A stretch of 64,000 nucleotides of DNA from Lycorma delicatula (GCF_047948215.1 NC_134456.1:65677529-65741528), one strand, 5' to 3'; positions 45,640 through 58,553 are shown, counted from the first letter of the stretch. A program made the numbers and translations. The notes: generated from the sequence alone by a model not told the origin.

Positions 45640-46165
45640 TGACGAAGAAGATGCTTATGAAGTTGACTGCTACTTTGAAGGACAGGGTAATCACGAAGAA
45701 TATAAAGCTGAAACTGCTTCAGGTACTAGGTCTTCCCAGTAATCATGAACGATATGGAGACCTGGACAATCAAGTTGGAAGACTGGAAAAGAATTGATAT
45801 ATTAAAAATGTGGGCCTACAGCATAAAGCTCCGTGTCGCATTGGTGCAAAAGAGGACAAACAACTTGATTATAATCAAGCTAGGTATACAGGAATTTGTC
45901 TGCAATGTGCTCCTCTTTTTCAGCCATTTAATCTGTAGGCCTGGCAAAAATCTTAGAAAGCTGTATAACTGTACAGGGAAAAATCGAGGGCAGCAGATCA
46001 CGGAAGACCACTGAAAAGATGGCTGGCCCAAATTGAAGAGGCGACAGGAGAAACGTTAGACACATTAATTTGAATGGCAGAGGACCATGAGCTATGGCAG
46101 GAAATTTTCAGTGGAATATGAGTAGGGTCACCGGCTCTCAGACATGAAAGGAGGAATCATAGGTA
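45640..46165 (+). pseudogene. Relic of a second endonuclease/reverse transcriptase LINE, C-terminus
   Basis: The frame at 45745 reads 'METWTIKLEDWKRIDILKMW' and 'AYSIKLRVALVQKRTNNLII', the region 'ETWT...LE.WAYRRML...W.....N..VL' of RTE-like LINE C-termini. Other frames near 45970-46110 give 'PKRWLAQIEEATGETLDTLI' and 'MAEDHELWQEI'. Wording differs from copies A-E, so it is a separate family. No A tail or upstream part was seen. Confidence 0.75.
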
Positions 46166-46854
46166 ATGATGATTATCGTACGAAACAAAAGAAAGGAGAA
46201 ATACCTGAATTTTTTGTATTAAGTAGTATATCAAAAAACATGTGAACAAATCTAAAAGGAATGCAACATCATACACTACTCTTTTTATAAGATTTGCAGC
46301 TTTGACTCTGCAAATATTATTTCTTAAAACAATAATCTAAAGTATTTTAGTTACTCATGGTCACTTTCTTTGTTTATCTTCTAATTTTGTTTGAATAATT
46401 GATATTTTTACTAATTGCCATGTTTTGTTTATAAAAAATGAGTTTTTTACATCACACTGAAACCACCTACCCGCTAAAATAATTTCATTTTTTCTTACAA
46501 AAAAAAAATCTCTTGATACTCAATGCATCATAATGATCATATTCAATCGACTATGTTTATGAAGTCACAATGTGAAATTGGGATAGATTTTATTCAAGTC
46601 AATAGCGTCAATCAAGTAAATGCTTCTCTGGAGTTCCAATTGCACAGTAATTGTATAAAACAAGAGAACAGAATTTTAAACCTGACTCAAGACTGATGTT
46701 TGTGATCTAGGCTTTAAGGTATACTATGAAACTTAAATTTGGATGCTTTAACTATCATGATAAGTTCACAGTAGTAATTGCTAACAGTCAAAGATGCTTA
46801 AATATGTGAGCAAATTAATGATAATGATACTTGCAGTACAAAAAGTAATATTAC

Positions 46855-47030
46855 CTTTTCTAATACATTGGCCAATGTATTAAGTGCTATAATCCTCTGT
46901 TGTAAAACAGATGAACGGCTAAGTTGTATCAGTTCCTGCAATGAATAACCTGGTCTTTCTGGCTCCTCGCCATGATGGTGTAATCCCTGCCTAACATCCA
47001 GTTTGTCATCCACAAATGGTAAAAGTGTAC
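46855..47030 (-). CDS. RPAP1: RPAP1 coding exon, RPAP1_C signature (exon 4 of 16)
   Basis: 176 bp with acceptor AG at 47032-47031 and donor GTAATA from 46854. The peptide carries 'GLHHHGEEPERPGYSLQEL' followed by 'SRSSVLQQRIIALNTLANVL', nearly identical to the vertebrate RPAP1_C signature 'GLHHHGEE.ER.GYSLQEL...SQVSQQRALALHVLAQV'. It leaves in phase 0. It is the best conserved exon in the window and uses a His-Gly-Glu loop typical of the family. Confidence 0.97.
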
Positions 47031-48706
47031 CTTGACATAAGAATGCTAACATCGAATTTTAACATATTCTGAATAAATGAAACAATTTCCCAATGAATAA
47101 ACTTCAACATTTTAGATTAATACTTTCTAGATGTGAATCTGGTTCACTGATGTTTTTTGGCTGAGATGTTATGTGTACCTTAAATATCGATAAGAATTAA
47201 TGGGATGATAAGGTTAAAAATGTAGATAGGATAAATATTTAGATGTTACCTTTCAATATATCATCTTCTGGTGATATGTGTCACTCAAAGGGAATTAGCC
47301 ATACAATAATTCTTGATCCAGTGTATATTTCACTGCTGCCTAGACTTTGTGAATAATAATAGTAATAATTTAATTATCTTGAAATCATAACAATTTTTTA
47401 TTGTCTCATAATAAACACAAGATTATACAGCTCAATAATTATCATGCATGGTTGATAAAAATATATTTGTTTCTATTTAATATCAATTAAATAGTATACG
47501 AAATATAAATAATAATTGGTCAAAATAATTTAACTGTTAATTTAAAGATAGTATGACCAATAGTGAAGTATTTACAACTGGTTGTAAGATAGTGAAATAA
47601 ATAAAAAAAATAAGAAAAAGATTCTTTCTTAGGTACCATGAAATTAAATATAGCAAAGAAAATAAATAATTTAGAAACTAAAGAATTTCCAGAAATATGA
47701 AAACATTCAACATTTCCTAATCAAAAACATAACAAATATGATATGTTTTTAAGTTGACAAAATTCATGTGAAATAGTATTGATGACTAATATAGTATAAT
47801 TCAATATTTTTATATTTTGGGCTCTTTTGATTGTCAATAGAAATACACAATATTTTTTTAAACAGTGATAAAAACCACTGATATTAAAGAATTTGAATAA
47901 AAGCCATAAAAAAACAAACTAACTTATTAATGGTGTTAAAATTTTAAAAATAAAGAAAACTTTTATGAGTTTTATTAGAATTACAAAAATTAAAACAACT
48001 TATTTGAATGGGAAACAAACACAAACAGGACAGGAAGACTTCTACTGTATTTTACATCATGGTAAGTCCAGAAGACTGAGGATTAAAATAAGGATTACAA
48101 AGGAAAAAGAAACATAGAATTGTAGAAAAATTTATTTTTTAATAAATTTATGGTACAGGATCCTAGTAGTTGCATAACATTAAAATTTTTAACAAAGCCT
48201 CACCAAAAATTCTTTTCAATTTTTTTTTTTAATAATGCTTATGAGTACCTTCAAAGCAGTTATTACTACATCAGATGATGAATGTTAAAAAAAAGAAACT
48301 AAAAATCACTAATCAATTTTAAAATGTAAGAAGGAAACATCTGTCTTCTTACGACAAAACAAAGTAAGAAACAGATGTTTTCTTTAAGTAAGAGTTTCTA
48401 TACTTTTAGGACTTTTTAACTATACCAAAACATTAGTTCTGAAGATGTAGATATTTTAGTGAAGTAATTAAAGAAATTAATGGAAGAAAGCAATAAGTAC
48501 TAATAATTAATTTAAATAAACCAATAAAAAATATATGTTATTTCTATAAAAAAATATGATAAAAATACAATACTTCCTGATTATTACAAATAAAACTGAA
48601 AAGCAGTTACAAAAACCATTAAATAAACTTTTTACTGATACAATTTTGAGTAAAACGATTGGTTAATAATTTGCATTTTACATGCTAAATTGTTACATAA
48701 TCTTAC
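47031..48706. other. RPAP1 intron, nothing recognised
   Basis: AT-rich spacer without recognisable elements. Confidence 0.5.
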
Positions 48707-48855
48707 CATCAAAACTGAAACGAGCATTATATGGTACATCAGGTGGAGGAGGTACAGGTTTTGGTAGTTCTTCCATCCATTTTATTTTATCTTCTTCTAT
48801 ATCACCCATGCCTGGATAATGTTTTGATAATTCATGTGCAACAGTATCTGAAACC
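48707..48855 (-). CDS. RPAP1: RPAP1 coding exon, start of RPAP1_C domain (exon 3 of 16)
   Basis: 149 bp; acceptor AG at 48857-48856, donor GTAAG from 48706. The peptide includes 'DKIKWMEELPKP' and 'YNARFSFDG', matching 'LEKLHWTQDLPP...ARFSLQG' in human RPAP1. It leaves after the G of a glycine codon that the next exon completes with GT. A second AG lies six bases inside, but only the outer one keeps the frame. Confidence 0.94.
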
Positions 48856-50074
48856 CTATTGTAAAATGAAACATATTTCAACAATATGACCGGAAATATT
48901 CTAATCCAAATATTACAATGAAAAAAAGAAATTAACTAGAAAAAATCAAACCTCTAACAGCAATTATTATAGTGCATTAAATGATTCAGTAGGACTGCAC
49001 AAGAATCTTTGTGAATTAATAACAGAAAAAAAAAATTTACACTATGAAACTTATTAATTTTTTATTTTTGGTTTTCTTTACCAGTCATGGCAGATGTATA
49101 GTCAGAAGCACTAACCAAAGGAAGAGCTGAATTCTCAATAGTGGCATTAATTTCAAGTTTTGATGCATCTAATTAAATCATTGCTTACGAATCAGTGATC
49201 CTAATGACCTGAAGTACTGGGTAACCAGAAAATCAACAATGAGATAACCTAACTTTAAAACAACTATAATTTGAATGAAATTCTTTTAAATAGTAACAAA
49301 TATCAACTTTGGTTTTACTAACATTTGTTAAATTTGATTTGAAATCCCCTAAATAAAAAATCAGAAGAAAATTCTCTAAACAAGAGAGAAATTTGATAAA
49401 AAAAATCCATAACTCATAAATATTAATGTGCTGACTACAAACATTCTGTATTTTTAACAGGTCTGTTTAAATTCTTTGATAATCTCTGTAAAAACAGATT
49501 TAAAATCACTGGTAGAAAAGTGTGAATGAATTTTAAACATTTATAAAAATTAAAGTAAATTAAAATTGAAGAAATGACCAAATGATACATTTCTGAAAAT
49601 CACAAAAAAATAAAAAAATCAAACAAGCTTTATTAATAAAACACATTTTACTTGGATTATGATGTAACAGTTGAAATGAGAAAAATGTTGAAAGGGAATT
49701 TGTTTCTTTTAATTATACAATCCACTAATTTATTTTCAAAAACAGTGATTTCTACAATTGGATAAGATTTTTGAAAAATATATTTTCATAACATAAATGA
49801 CTACTGTACTAAATTAATAATTAAAGTTTTTATAAAAGTAAATAATTTATAATCCTTAATAATTTAAGAGATTTCAATACATACACTAAAGAAAAATTAT
49901 CTTTTACTATAACTTTATATATGGCTAAGATATTTTTCCAAAAGTTGGGTATACAAATCACACTCCTTTTTTCTGTGTCTTTATTTCTCCTCAGGAACAT
50001 TATTTTCAAGAATTTCTGCATGAAATTAGTGTCAATTATACAATCAGGTTTATATACAAGGAACTATACAGATG
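48856..50074. other. RPAP1 intron, nothing recognised
   Basis: AT-rich spacer between RPAP1 exon 3 and the LINE tail at 50075. Confidence 0.5.
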
Positions 50075-50455
50075 TGACGTAATCGATCTCAAGAATGTAT
50101 AAATAAAAGAATTGAAAAGCTTTGGTTCCAAAAGCTAGAAGTAGGATGGATCAAAGAAATTAGAGAAGTTATGAAAGAATTGGGAATTTCCCTGACTGAC
50201 CTACAGAATAAAACTGGAAAAATTACAAAGCTAAAAGACAAAAGCATTAGATTTAAACAAAAGACAGACAAACGACAAAATACAACGAAGAGGGTGTTTA
50301 CGGATGAAGAAAAGAAAGCAAGATCTGAACGGATGAAGAAATACTGGGCAGCTCGGAAGAGTAAAATAACACGCTTTTATCTGAAAAGATCCAACTAAAA
50401 TTGACTTAAGTGGTCCCATGTTCGCCGTAAAAGCATAATAATAATAATAATAAAA
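50075..50455 (+). pseudogene. 3' end of a third LINE, ending in an (AAT)n tail
   Basis: The open frame 50171-50398 ends with 'KRVFTDEEKKARSERMKKYW' and 'AARKSKITRFYLKRSN', matching the basic 'ERMK.YWA.RK' end of some LINE ORFs. About 35 bases after the stop comes (AAT)n (50434-50453), the simple-repeat tail typical of RTE-type elements. It is strongly 5'-truncated. Confidence 0.65.
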
Positions 50456-51234
50456 GAATTAGCACAAAAAAGATGAAGAATTTTAATTTCAATGCTTTCT
50501 CTGTAAGCTTACTAATTATTTTTTAATAGCTTTTTTCAACATTCAAATAAATGTTAAATGCTTACGGATGATTCTTGTTTAAAGACATTTATATAAGTTA
50601 AAATGTCTGTCTGTCTGTCTGTAATGAACCATTCTAGAAAGACTTCTATGTTTTAAATTAAAGTTGTTGATGATTTAGTCTTTGTACAGATTCAAACTGC
50701 ATGGCATTACTAAAATATATGAGTGCCTCCTTCTTAATCAGGAACTTTTTTTTTGTAAAAAACCAGAATAAAATTTAATTTCTGTATGGTTTAGAAAAAT
50801 TATTTTCCAATTTTTTACTCTGCTGGTATTTCATCATCTTTTTTATGGTTACTGTTCTACTGATTATGGCAGAGAAGTACTTTCTCTTATTTTGGAGATT
50901 ATGAAGCAGACATTAATTCAGCCTAGTTCACATATACAATATAGGTGTACATATCTACAATTTATATCAGATATCATTATAAGCTAAGCAGTCTCTTTTA
51001 ATATGTGTGTTTAAATAACTGGTCATTTGTCCTAAACAGTTGTTGAAACTTGCTGAATGAGATTGCAATGACTTTGGCTTAAAATTCAATTTTTTTATGA
51101 TACAACCTTTTTTTTTTAGGGGGGGGGGCGAAAAATGCTTTTGCATTATCATCACCTGGTATGAACATATCATAAATGATATTAAAACAAAACCAGCCAA
51201 ATGAACAGAATATGGTCGGAAAAGATAGCTTCTG
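50456..51234. other. RPAP1 intron with simple repeats
   Basis: (TGTC)n at about 50605-50622 and a G run at 51120-51128; no gene seen. Confidence 0.6.
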
Positions 51235-52510
51235 CGCAGTACAAATTTTTAGAATTGCCTTCCCTTCTTTAAAAGTTGGGCAATCTAGGAAGTGAGCTCA
51301 ATGTGATTCACTGCAGTTCACACATTTTTCATCTCTTGGCAGTTAGTGTCATTGTGACCTTCTTTAGCATATCAAGCCATACTTCAGTTTTTGAGCAAGA
51401 TGTTATAGTGTGGCCATACTCTTGACAGTGGAAACATCACCATGGGTTTGGGATAAAAGGTTGTACTCGAACTACAGTTAACCTACTTTTATTTTTTCTG
51501 GTGGTATGGGTAGGATGAACATTAATATAAGGGAAGGGGTGAAGGTTCTTCGATTCCACTCTGATGTTTCATTATTCACTTCATTTCTACAACTTCTTGG
51601 GGATAAAGCTCAACAGCTATTTCAGTAATTTCCATCGCCAGAAGGTCCCAGCAAAAAATTAATCACCGGCTGGTATAGGGTTTTGTAGCATACCGCATTT
51701 ATGTCTGTAAACCGCCCATGTTGATGAGATGAGAGAAATCGATTCTACTCATCATTAAGCATTTTAATCAGTATTGATCCGTCTTGTTATTTCCTATGTT
51801 CTTCAGTTAACCGTTTGAACCTGTTACAACTTTGCTGTCAGGAAAGGTGAGACCTTATGAACGGAGCCACCTTCCTGATTATTTTGTAGAACTACAACAA
51901 ACCCAGTATTTTTATACTGTATACAAGATGAATCACAATTCAAGCTATCATCTTCTACAGGACTGTTATGTCATCAGTCAACATTGAGCAAGGTCTTTTC
52001 ACTAGACTAATGTTAGCAGTTTTTTCAAATGGACCACCAAGCATCATAGAAATAATTTGAGGACTAGAAATTTTGGACCCATGAGTACAGGGGAAAACCA
52101 GGACCACCTATAGAGTCCATGCGTACAGAGGCTAGAGCTAAATACAACTGGGTAAGGTGAACCCACCTGAGTGAGGTGCCCAGAGGACATTGTTGAGACT
52201 CACTGTGTAGAGCCATCCAACCGTTAGCATGATAGTTTCCACTTTGCATTTCATAACATGTTGCAACAGCCGTGATAGAAGAAAAAAAAAACACACTTGT
52301 TGGTTATTATAAGAAGAAAGGATACAAGGATAGGAGGGAAGGAAGAGGGAGAAGGAAAGAGATAAGGTCAATGGTTAAATGCCCTATAGTTGCCTTTTAT
52401 GACCGGCAGTAAATACTGTGGGCCTTGATTCTTTCCACCACTCAATTGAGGGGACTCCAAACCCACAGGGGGTGTAAATCTCTTCTGGAGATCAAATCAT
52501 GACCCAGACA
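51235..52510 (-). pseudogene. LINE 5' region with CCHC (gag-like) ORF1 relic
   Basis: The 5' part on the minus strand (about 52510-52360) contains 'gactccccnc...actgccggtcataaaaggcaactatagggc'-like sequence, a motif recurrent at 5' ends of insect R1/Jockey-type LINEs. Further on, about 51450-51260, zinc knuckles are readable in broken frames: 'CFHCQEYGHTITSC', 'GHNDTNC' and 'CVNCSESH...HFLDC'. These CCHC boxes are the nucleic-acid-binding end of ORF1. The reverse transcriptase is missing. Confidence 0.65.
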
Positions 52511-53207
52511 AATTGAGTTTACGGCTACTATGTTGTAAATAACAAACAAAAGACATTTTCAGGCTTTAAAAAGAAAAGAAAGAGATTGCATGATTAGTAA
52601 TCTCTGTACAATGGGATCAACATTTCAAGTACAAATTCTAAGCATTGAATCTAAAAAAATTAATAATACTACTAACAATTCTTAAAATATTCTATAAATA
52701 AAATTATTTACAAATTTAGTGTCATTATACCAGCAAACATAAAAAAATTAAATATATAAAATACAAAAAATGTGGGTTTGTTCTATATAAGTAATAAATA
52801 CTTTAGAAAATTGCATCTAGCAGTGGAAAATAATTATTTATTAAAATTTGTTCACTTACTGCAATTTTCTTTAATCCTATTAAATATTTTCAGAGGGATC
52901 TGTATTTCTTCAGAACAGATTTAAAACAAAAATTAATGTTAAAATTACAAGTATACATTCACTATTTGAATTAAAATTAACTCTTTCTGCTTCTATTAAA
53001 ATTCTTGGTAGATAGTGAAAGTACTTTTTTTATTCCATATTCATATATTTTTAATTTCAGAATATGCTTCTTTTAATGTTGTAAATTAATCATATTTACT
53101 TAACTATTTAAATTGACAGTAATTATGTTCTTTACATTATAATGATTTCAGCTGGTTGTTGTTAAAACAAGGTATTTGATTAGATCTATGTCATAAAGCT
53201 AATCAGA

Positions 53208-53244
<37 letters not shown>

Positions 53245-54395
53245 TATTATGAGTGTATGTCTCTATGACCTATACTCATAACATAAAAAAAAAAAAAAAA
53301 CGTTAGTATGATTATTTAGAGCCCTAAACTGTATAGATGTTAATGCTGAGTTTAAGAATTTAATTTAATAAAGTACATCGAAAGTGTTATTACATAAAGG
53401 ATATAAATAAATATTAGGTAAAAAAAACAAAAAATAATTCTTATGTCTTTAAACTGTAATACTAACTTTTGTAACTATTAAAAAAAAAAATTAACTATTA
53501 TTATAAAATAAAATATGGAAAACAAAATTGTGAAAAATTCTACTGAAGAATGACAAAAAAAACATTTTTCGTAACATTTACAACAGATTAATAAAAGAAA
53601 CAAAGTAATGACAAAATTAAGGGAATATAAACAAATATTTTGAAGTATAGAAAACATGTCTATATTAGTAATAATCAATAACAGATTTAAATCCATACTT
53701 TGGAAAAAATTCATAGAATAAAAAAATGTTCAATGATTTAAATGATTAATTTTTCGCTGGAGGCTTAGGAAAGGGTAGCAAACTATCTAATCATAATAAT
53801 TAATTACCAGTTCATTACAATTTTATTAACTTATAACTCATTGGTTTCAGTAGAAGCAAAAATATGAACTGTTTGTTGAAATCAAAGACATATATCAGTT
53901 ATGTCAAATATAACTCTTTTTTATTACATAATTTGAGCAAAGATTCTTTTTAACTATTATGAAAGAAATTAGTTCAGGAAAGCAAGCACTAAAATGCAAT
54001 AACTCTTGTACTAATGAAATGAAAGAATTCAATTCCAGGGGAGATTAAAATAATTTTTAAATTTTTTTCCCTCTTAATTGCTTGAAGCGTAAATTTTTAA
54101 CTGACGCACTTAATTCATACACTGGGATAATCAAAAGTAATTATTATTTTTATTCAACGATGACTTTAAAAGACCACATTTCTCCACAACTGCAGACTCT
54201 TTTCCTTTGACAAGCAAAGCTTTGTAAAAACAATATTTAGGCTAACATAAAGAATGACTTTCTGACTTCCATTGACAAGTACTCCTAACAGGTTACAGTT
54301 CAACCTTAGTTTAAGGGATACCAGTTGTGAGGAATAGAAAGACAGATAGAATGGCAACAACATATTTCCAGACCTCCAATGCAAGTTTTACTTAC
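52511..54395. other. RPAP1 intron with (TA)n and A/T runs
   Basis: (TA)n at 53208-53248 followed by A runs; no coding frame of interest. Confidence 0.5.
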
Positions 54396-54660
54396 ATCTC
54401 AATTTCCATTTTCTCTTCAGTATTAATTTTAGATGAATCATCTTCAGTAGTTTTTAAATCATGATTACTTTCATGTTTATTAGTAGTAGAAGATCTGTAT
54501 TTCCTTGCTCTTAAAAATTCTATTAATTTTGGATCCATTTCAGTGAGTAACTTATTTCTTTCAGCTTCTATATCTTCTTCTGTCATTGCAGCTAACTTCT
54601 CTGCATTTTCTCTATGAATTGCATCTGCATCAGGGCCTGTTACTAAACAGCTTCTTTCAC
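54396..54660 (-). CDS. RPAP1: RPAP1 coding exon, RPAP1_N domain (exon 2 of 16)
   Basis: 265 bp between AG (54662-54661) and GTAAG (from 54395). It enters in phase 1 and leaves after two bases of a codon. The peptide runs from 'GERSCLVTGPDADAIHREN' through 'MTEEDIEAERNKLLTEMDPK' and 'LIEFLRARK', the hallmark of the RPAP1 N-terminal domain ('eE...L..LDP.LV.FLRS' in vertebrates). It ends in an acidic, Ser/Thr-rich linker. This exon identifies the gene almost alone. Confidence 0.95.
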
Positions 54661-55366
54661 CTGAAATAATAAAATAATAATAATTTATTTAAGTTTTTAG
54701 ATATATCACCACTATAATATTACAAATAATATTAGAAATAAAAATATTAAATCAAAACCACTAAATAAAATTAAAAAATAATTTTTAGAGAGATTCCAAA
54801 GTACTAATCCTGTCATGTCAATATTAATATAAATAAAACTAAATTAAATCTTTCTTTCTTCTACCAATGTTTTAAACTAAATTAATAAGTAATTAATAAA
54901 TTACACAGAGTGGTAAAAATTCAAACCAATTCTGAAATCCTTAAAGATATATTGTTCTTAAATTATATTCCTTTTAATGAAGATAGGTGAAATATTATTT
55001 TTTTTTTAGTTGAACATATATTAGTACATTTTTCAAATTGAGTAAAATGGAACTATTTCTATATAACTATTACTTATCCTGAAAAATTTGCATGCTTTAT
55101 TTTACCATGTTAATGATCACAAAACTTAACACCACTTAGAAAAAGTAGGCTAAAATTGGATTGCTCTTTACATAGTATCTAGAATAAAACTCTTATTGTG
55201 AGCATTTCTATTTTTTGTTGTAGGCATTACATTTTCTGGGCCAGCAAATGTAAAAGTAACATTAATAAAGGACTTCATTTAATTAATTTTTTTTTCGACT
55301 CTCTTTTCTTCTATTAACTGTTTTTATAGTAGTTACATGAATATTTCTGTTTTTTTGTTGTATTTA

Positions 55367-56345
55367 TAAGGTGTGTTTTTTAAGTAAGGGCTATTTTAAA
55401 TTTGCTGCTATCAATCACAGATGAGTTGACTGAAAATGTGAATGCAAAAATCCATGAAAATAGAATGCTTACTATTGCTCAATTATCAATTGAATTTCCT
55501 TTTGTTTTGCGATCATTAATTTGACATTTTAACTGGAAAATTAGATTAAAGAAAGTTGTGTACCAAATAGGTACCAAAAATGTTGACAGAAACACACAAA
55601 TGGTAACATACAAATGTGTTTGTAAAAAACATCTGCTGCAGCAGCTTAAAAATGTTTGAGACACTAAAAAAATGAAGGTAATGATTTATGGAAACATATT
55701 GTAACTGGTGATGAAACATGGATACCTTATTCAAATGTTGAACAAAACAGCAATCAATATCCCCAAAGCCCAAAAAGTTTATATGAGAAAGTTCAGCGAA
55801 AAAGCTATGGCTATGGTTTTTTGGGATGCCGAAGGGATATTGCTGATTGAATTTCTTGAATGTGGAGGAACTGTTAAAGTGAATACATACTGTGAAACAT
55901 TTAAAAAACTTAGAAGTTCAATTCAAAGCAAAATGTGTTGGAAGCTAACCGATGGGATTTTGTTTATCTAAGATAACGCAGAACCTCACACAGCAAACCA
56001 AATCACTGAGAAATTGGGATGATTTCGCTGGGAAATCTTCAACATCCGCATTACATTCTGGATCTTGCACCAAGTGATTATTACCTTTTTCTCCATTTAA
56101 AACAATGGTTTGCATCGCAGAAGTTTGAAGATGATGAACAATTGCAAAACAGAGTAATTAATTGGTTTAAATCACAGCTGGGAGAATTCTTCAGTAATGG
56201 AATAATGAAGCTGTTAAGCTGATATCAAAAATGTATTGTACTGAATAGCAAATATGTACAAAAATAGTATATATATGTAAGTTTTTTGTTTTAATAAAGT
56301 TTTTTGTATTTCACTTATTTCAATTTTTAAAAAAAACATGCCTCG
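55367..56345 (+). mobile_element. Mariner relic 3, internally deleted (979 bp), terminal repeats kept
   Basis: TA at 55365-55366 and 56346-56347 flank ends that match as inverted repeats ('AGG..TGTTTTTT'). Inside, 'LTENVNAKIHENRMLTIAQL', 'IVTGDETWI' (first Asp box, about 55705), 'VFWDAEGILLIEFLECGGTV', 'DNAEPHTANQ' (second Asp box, about 55974) and 'LAPSDYYLFLHLKQWF' (third Asp, about 56070-56115). The DNA-binding N-terminus (about 300 bp) is deleted and stops or shifts break the rest. Confidence 0.9.
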
Positions 56346-56347
56346 TA

Positions 56348-57335
56348 TTTTGTATTTTTTTGCTTAAACTATTACATACATATGTTGTCAACGCATAAAG
56401 AAATATACATCATTAACCCGGTTTTCATTTTCTATAACTCCTAAATTACTTTTAGGAAAACGTGAATATGCAATAAAAAATTGTATTTCTCAGAATTTTA
56501 TTCTGTTCTGAATATGTAATATGATATTTACAACTATGGTGGTTAAGTTTTCGGGTTGGTCACATGATTTTATAAACTGGCATTATCTTCATGGTACCTG
56601 GAAGTATATTAAAAAGATATGTATTATTTCTTTAGGATTTTCAACTCCGTGCTTTGTTACCCATCTGACATTTTGTCACTTCAACTTGATTATATGAATT
56701 CTTCTAATATTATCAAATGTTAACTTCTTTTTTTAAACAACATAATTGAAGCAATTACCTAATACACATAATGCATTCAATATTTGTATCATTCCCTGTA
56801 TTTGGTATATTTATTTTTATATTCAAAATTACATGACATTTTTAACTTTAAACTGGATTTTAAAAAGAACTTAGGATAAAAGCTAACTTTATAATTATGT
56901 CCAATTATACATTAGAAGAATCAGAGAGATGATCTGAAATGGGTACATGCATTTGTTGACAACCATCAGTATAATCTTGTGGATCTGCTTATGGGTATCA
57001 AAACTCTCAGCAAACTTAGAAAACATGTATATTCATTAACAGAAGAACTACGAAGCATTGTGTGTTAGCATGTTGCTAGTTCAAGTTTTGTAAACAGCAT
57101 ATAAATAATATACCATCGTAAATTAAGTTGGGCAACACATTTCTCTATTATGGCATTCAGATCAATAGAAACTATAAATAAAATCTTTCTGTTTTAATTA
57201 TACTACATTTTTTCAATTACTCAAATTTGGCTAAAATAAATAAAAGTGTTTTATGGTTTATAAAGGTTATTAATGGTTTAAAATATGTTCTCTTTGGTAC
57301 TTAAAAAAAAAGAAAAAAAAAGGTCAAATACAAAC
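56348..57335. other. RPAP1 intron, nothing recognised
   Basis: AT-rich spacer between mariner relic 3 and the first secure RPAP1 exon. Confidence 0.5.
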
Positions 57336-57473
57336 CAAATATTGAGGATTCCTGATTATTTACTGATACATCAGTTGATTTATTGTACGATGCTTTCTTT
57401 TTGGCTTCTTTTGCACTTTTCATCCGCTGTGCAAATAAGCTAGGTTTTCTAGCTGAAGATTCACCATAAGAAT
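57336..57473 (-). CDS. RPAP1: RPAP1 coding exon, 'LFAQRM' segment (secure exon 1 of 16)
   Basis: 138 bp; the acceptor is the AG at 57475-57474 and the donor the GT at 57335-57334. It enters with two bases completing a codon and leaves with one. The peptide contains 'RKPSLFAQRMKSAKEAKKKA', matching the conserved basic 'R-S-I-F-A-Q' segment upstream of the RPAP1 N-terminal domain, followed by a polar, Ser/Asn-rich linker. The frame stays open into both flanking introns for a stretch, but the phase match to the next exon fixes the borders. Confidence 0.85.
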
Positions 57474-58549
57474 CTGAAAAATATTTTAAAACTGAATTTA
57501 AAAACATTCGTAATAAAATATAAGAAAATAATGTAATTATTGACATGATGAATATTTTGAAGACAGCATACTGGAAGTGAATGAAGTAAAAATGACAATT
57601 AATTTTACATGATGATACAAGTGGAAAACCAAACAGTGGAGTCAATTTTAACTACCATTGTACTCACTTTGTAGTACTGACTGAGTTGAAAGATATGCGA
57701 TGATCAATTTAAAAAATTAATACAAAATTATTAATTTCTTTATAAAATTTATTTTTAAACTGGTCCAAACATATGTGTAGCTTGCTACGGCCAAGAAATC
57801 CCTCTTTTTTTCAGTTTTAGAATACAGTGAGGAACTGTTACTTTACTGAATAGTTAAGGAGAAGAGCTGAAAGGTGGAACAAATAACACTGAGGCATAAT
57901 TTGAATTGATATTAACAGATTATCAGTAGGGGTGGAATGTTATGAACAATCTTTTGCTATTTAAGACTTCTGGCTACTTTCAATTAACCAATGATTGACA
58001 CAATACAAGTTTAGGAAAAAAGCATTCTCTGGTTAAAGTTTACATACAAAAAATTAAAATAATTAAGTTGATATTGGCTAAAAGAAAAAATGGTGATGAT
58101 TTTTAGTAACCGCCATGGTATGTGTGTGTGTTGCAGTTTATCGGCATCTACGTCAATAATTTTGTTGCATATCATGATGGAATATAGATATTGACATAAA
58201 CAAAGTATACCTAAATATAGATAACAAGCTTTTCTTTGTTTTGCACACATCTGCCCTCAAAGTCAACCTTTGGTCTTTCTAAAGAAACAGAAAAATTAAT
58301 GAAAGGAAGGTGGAACAAGTACAATTTGTACAATTAATCAATTTATAAATAACATACTATGTTCTATAGAGTATATTTATATTGAGTACATAGTTAACTC
58401 AACTGATTATAAATTAAAAGTATCACACAATATTAGTTATGAAATTAATATTATTTTTGTTATAATTTCAATAATATTTAAGTGATTACTACAAATTTAA
58501 TGATATAATTTATATTAAACAATTTGGATGGAAAATAAATTCAGTTTAC
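57474..58549. other. RPAP1: Region that should hold the RPAP1 N-terminal exons
   Basis: No convincing exon for the first 100 or more RPAP1 residues was found. Candidate signals are an acceptor at 58279-58280 followed by codons for Glu-Arg-Pro-Lys, and a strong donor (AAA|GTGAGT on the minus strand) near 57665. Confidence 0.4.
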
Positions 58550-58553
58550 CCAT
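58550..58553 (-). CDS. RPAP1: Candidate first coding exon end of RPAP1 (ATG G | GTAAAC)
   Basis: On the minus strand an ATG at 58553-58551 is followed by one G and a donor GTAAAC. A one-base overhang is exactly what the exon at 57473-57336 needs, giving Met-Asp-Ser-Tyr. A second route splices to an acceptor at 58279-58280 and reads Met-Glu-Arg-Pro-Lys, which resembles the usual RPAP1 start, but that frame meets TAG just before its best donor. Either way the usual 100 or more N-terminal residues are missing, so the true start stays open. Confidence 0.3.

Larger units (their letters stand above)
899..58553 (-). other. RPAP1: RPAP1 gene span (RNA polymerase II-associated protein 1), 3' end outside the window
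   Basis: RPAP1 is a large helical-repeat protein that binds RNA polymerase II and helps its assembly and nuclear import and its contact with Mediator (known of the family). Sixteen minus-strand exons between 57473 and 899 have AG/GT borders and phases that join without a break, giving about 2,284 coding bases. Family landmarks appear in order: an 'LFAQRMKSAKEAKK' segment, the N-terminal domain with 'MDPKLIEFLRARK', the RPAP1_C signature 'GLHHHGEEPERPGYSLQEL', then 'LLDAELFLMLRFSLDD' and helical repeats. Judged against the human protein (about 1,390 residues), the last visible exon falls near residue 1,040, so roughly 350 residues lie left of base 1. The 100-150 residues normally before the 'FAQ' segment were not found. 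Introns reach 8.4 kb and are filled with transposon relics. Each exon is listed separately. Confidence 0.93.

Noticed and set aside
53208..53248. TA tract as an origin or attachment site
   Set aside because: Simple microsatellite; several similar tracts exist in the window.
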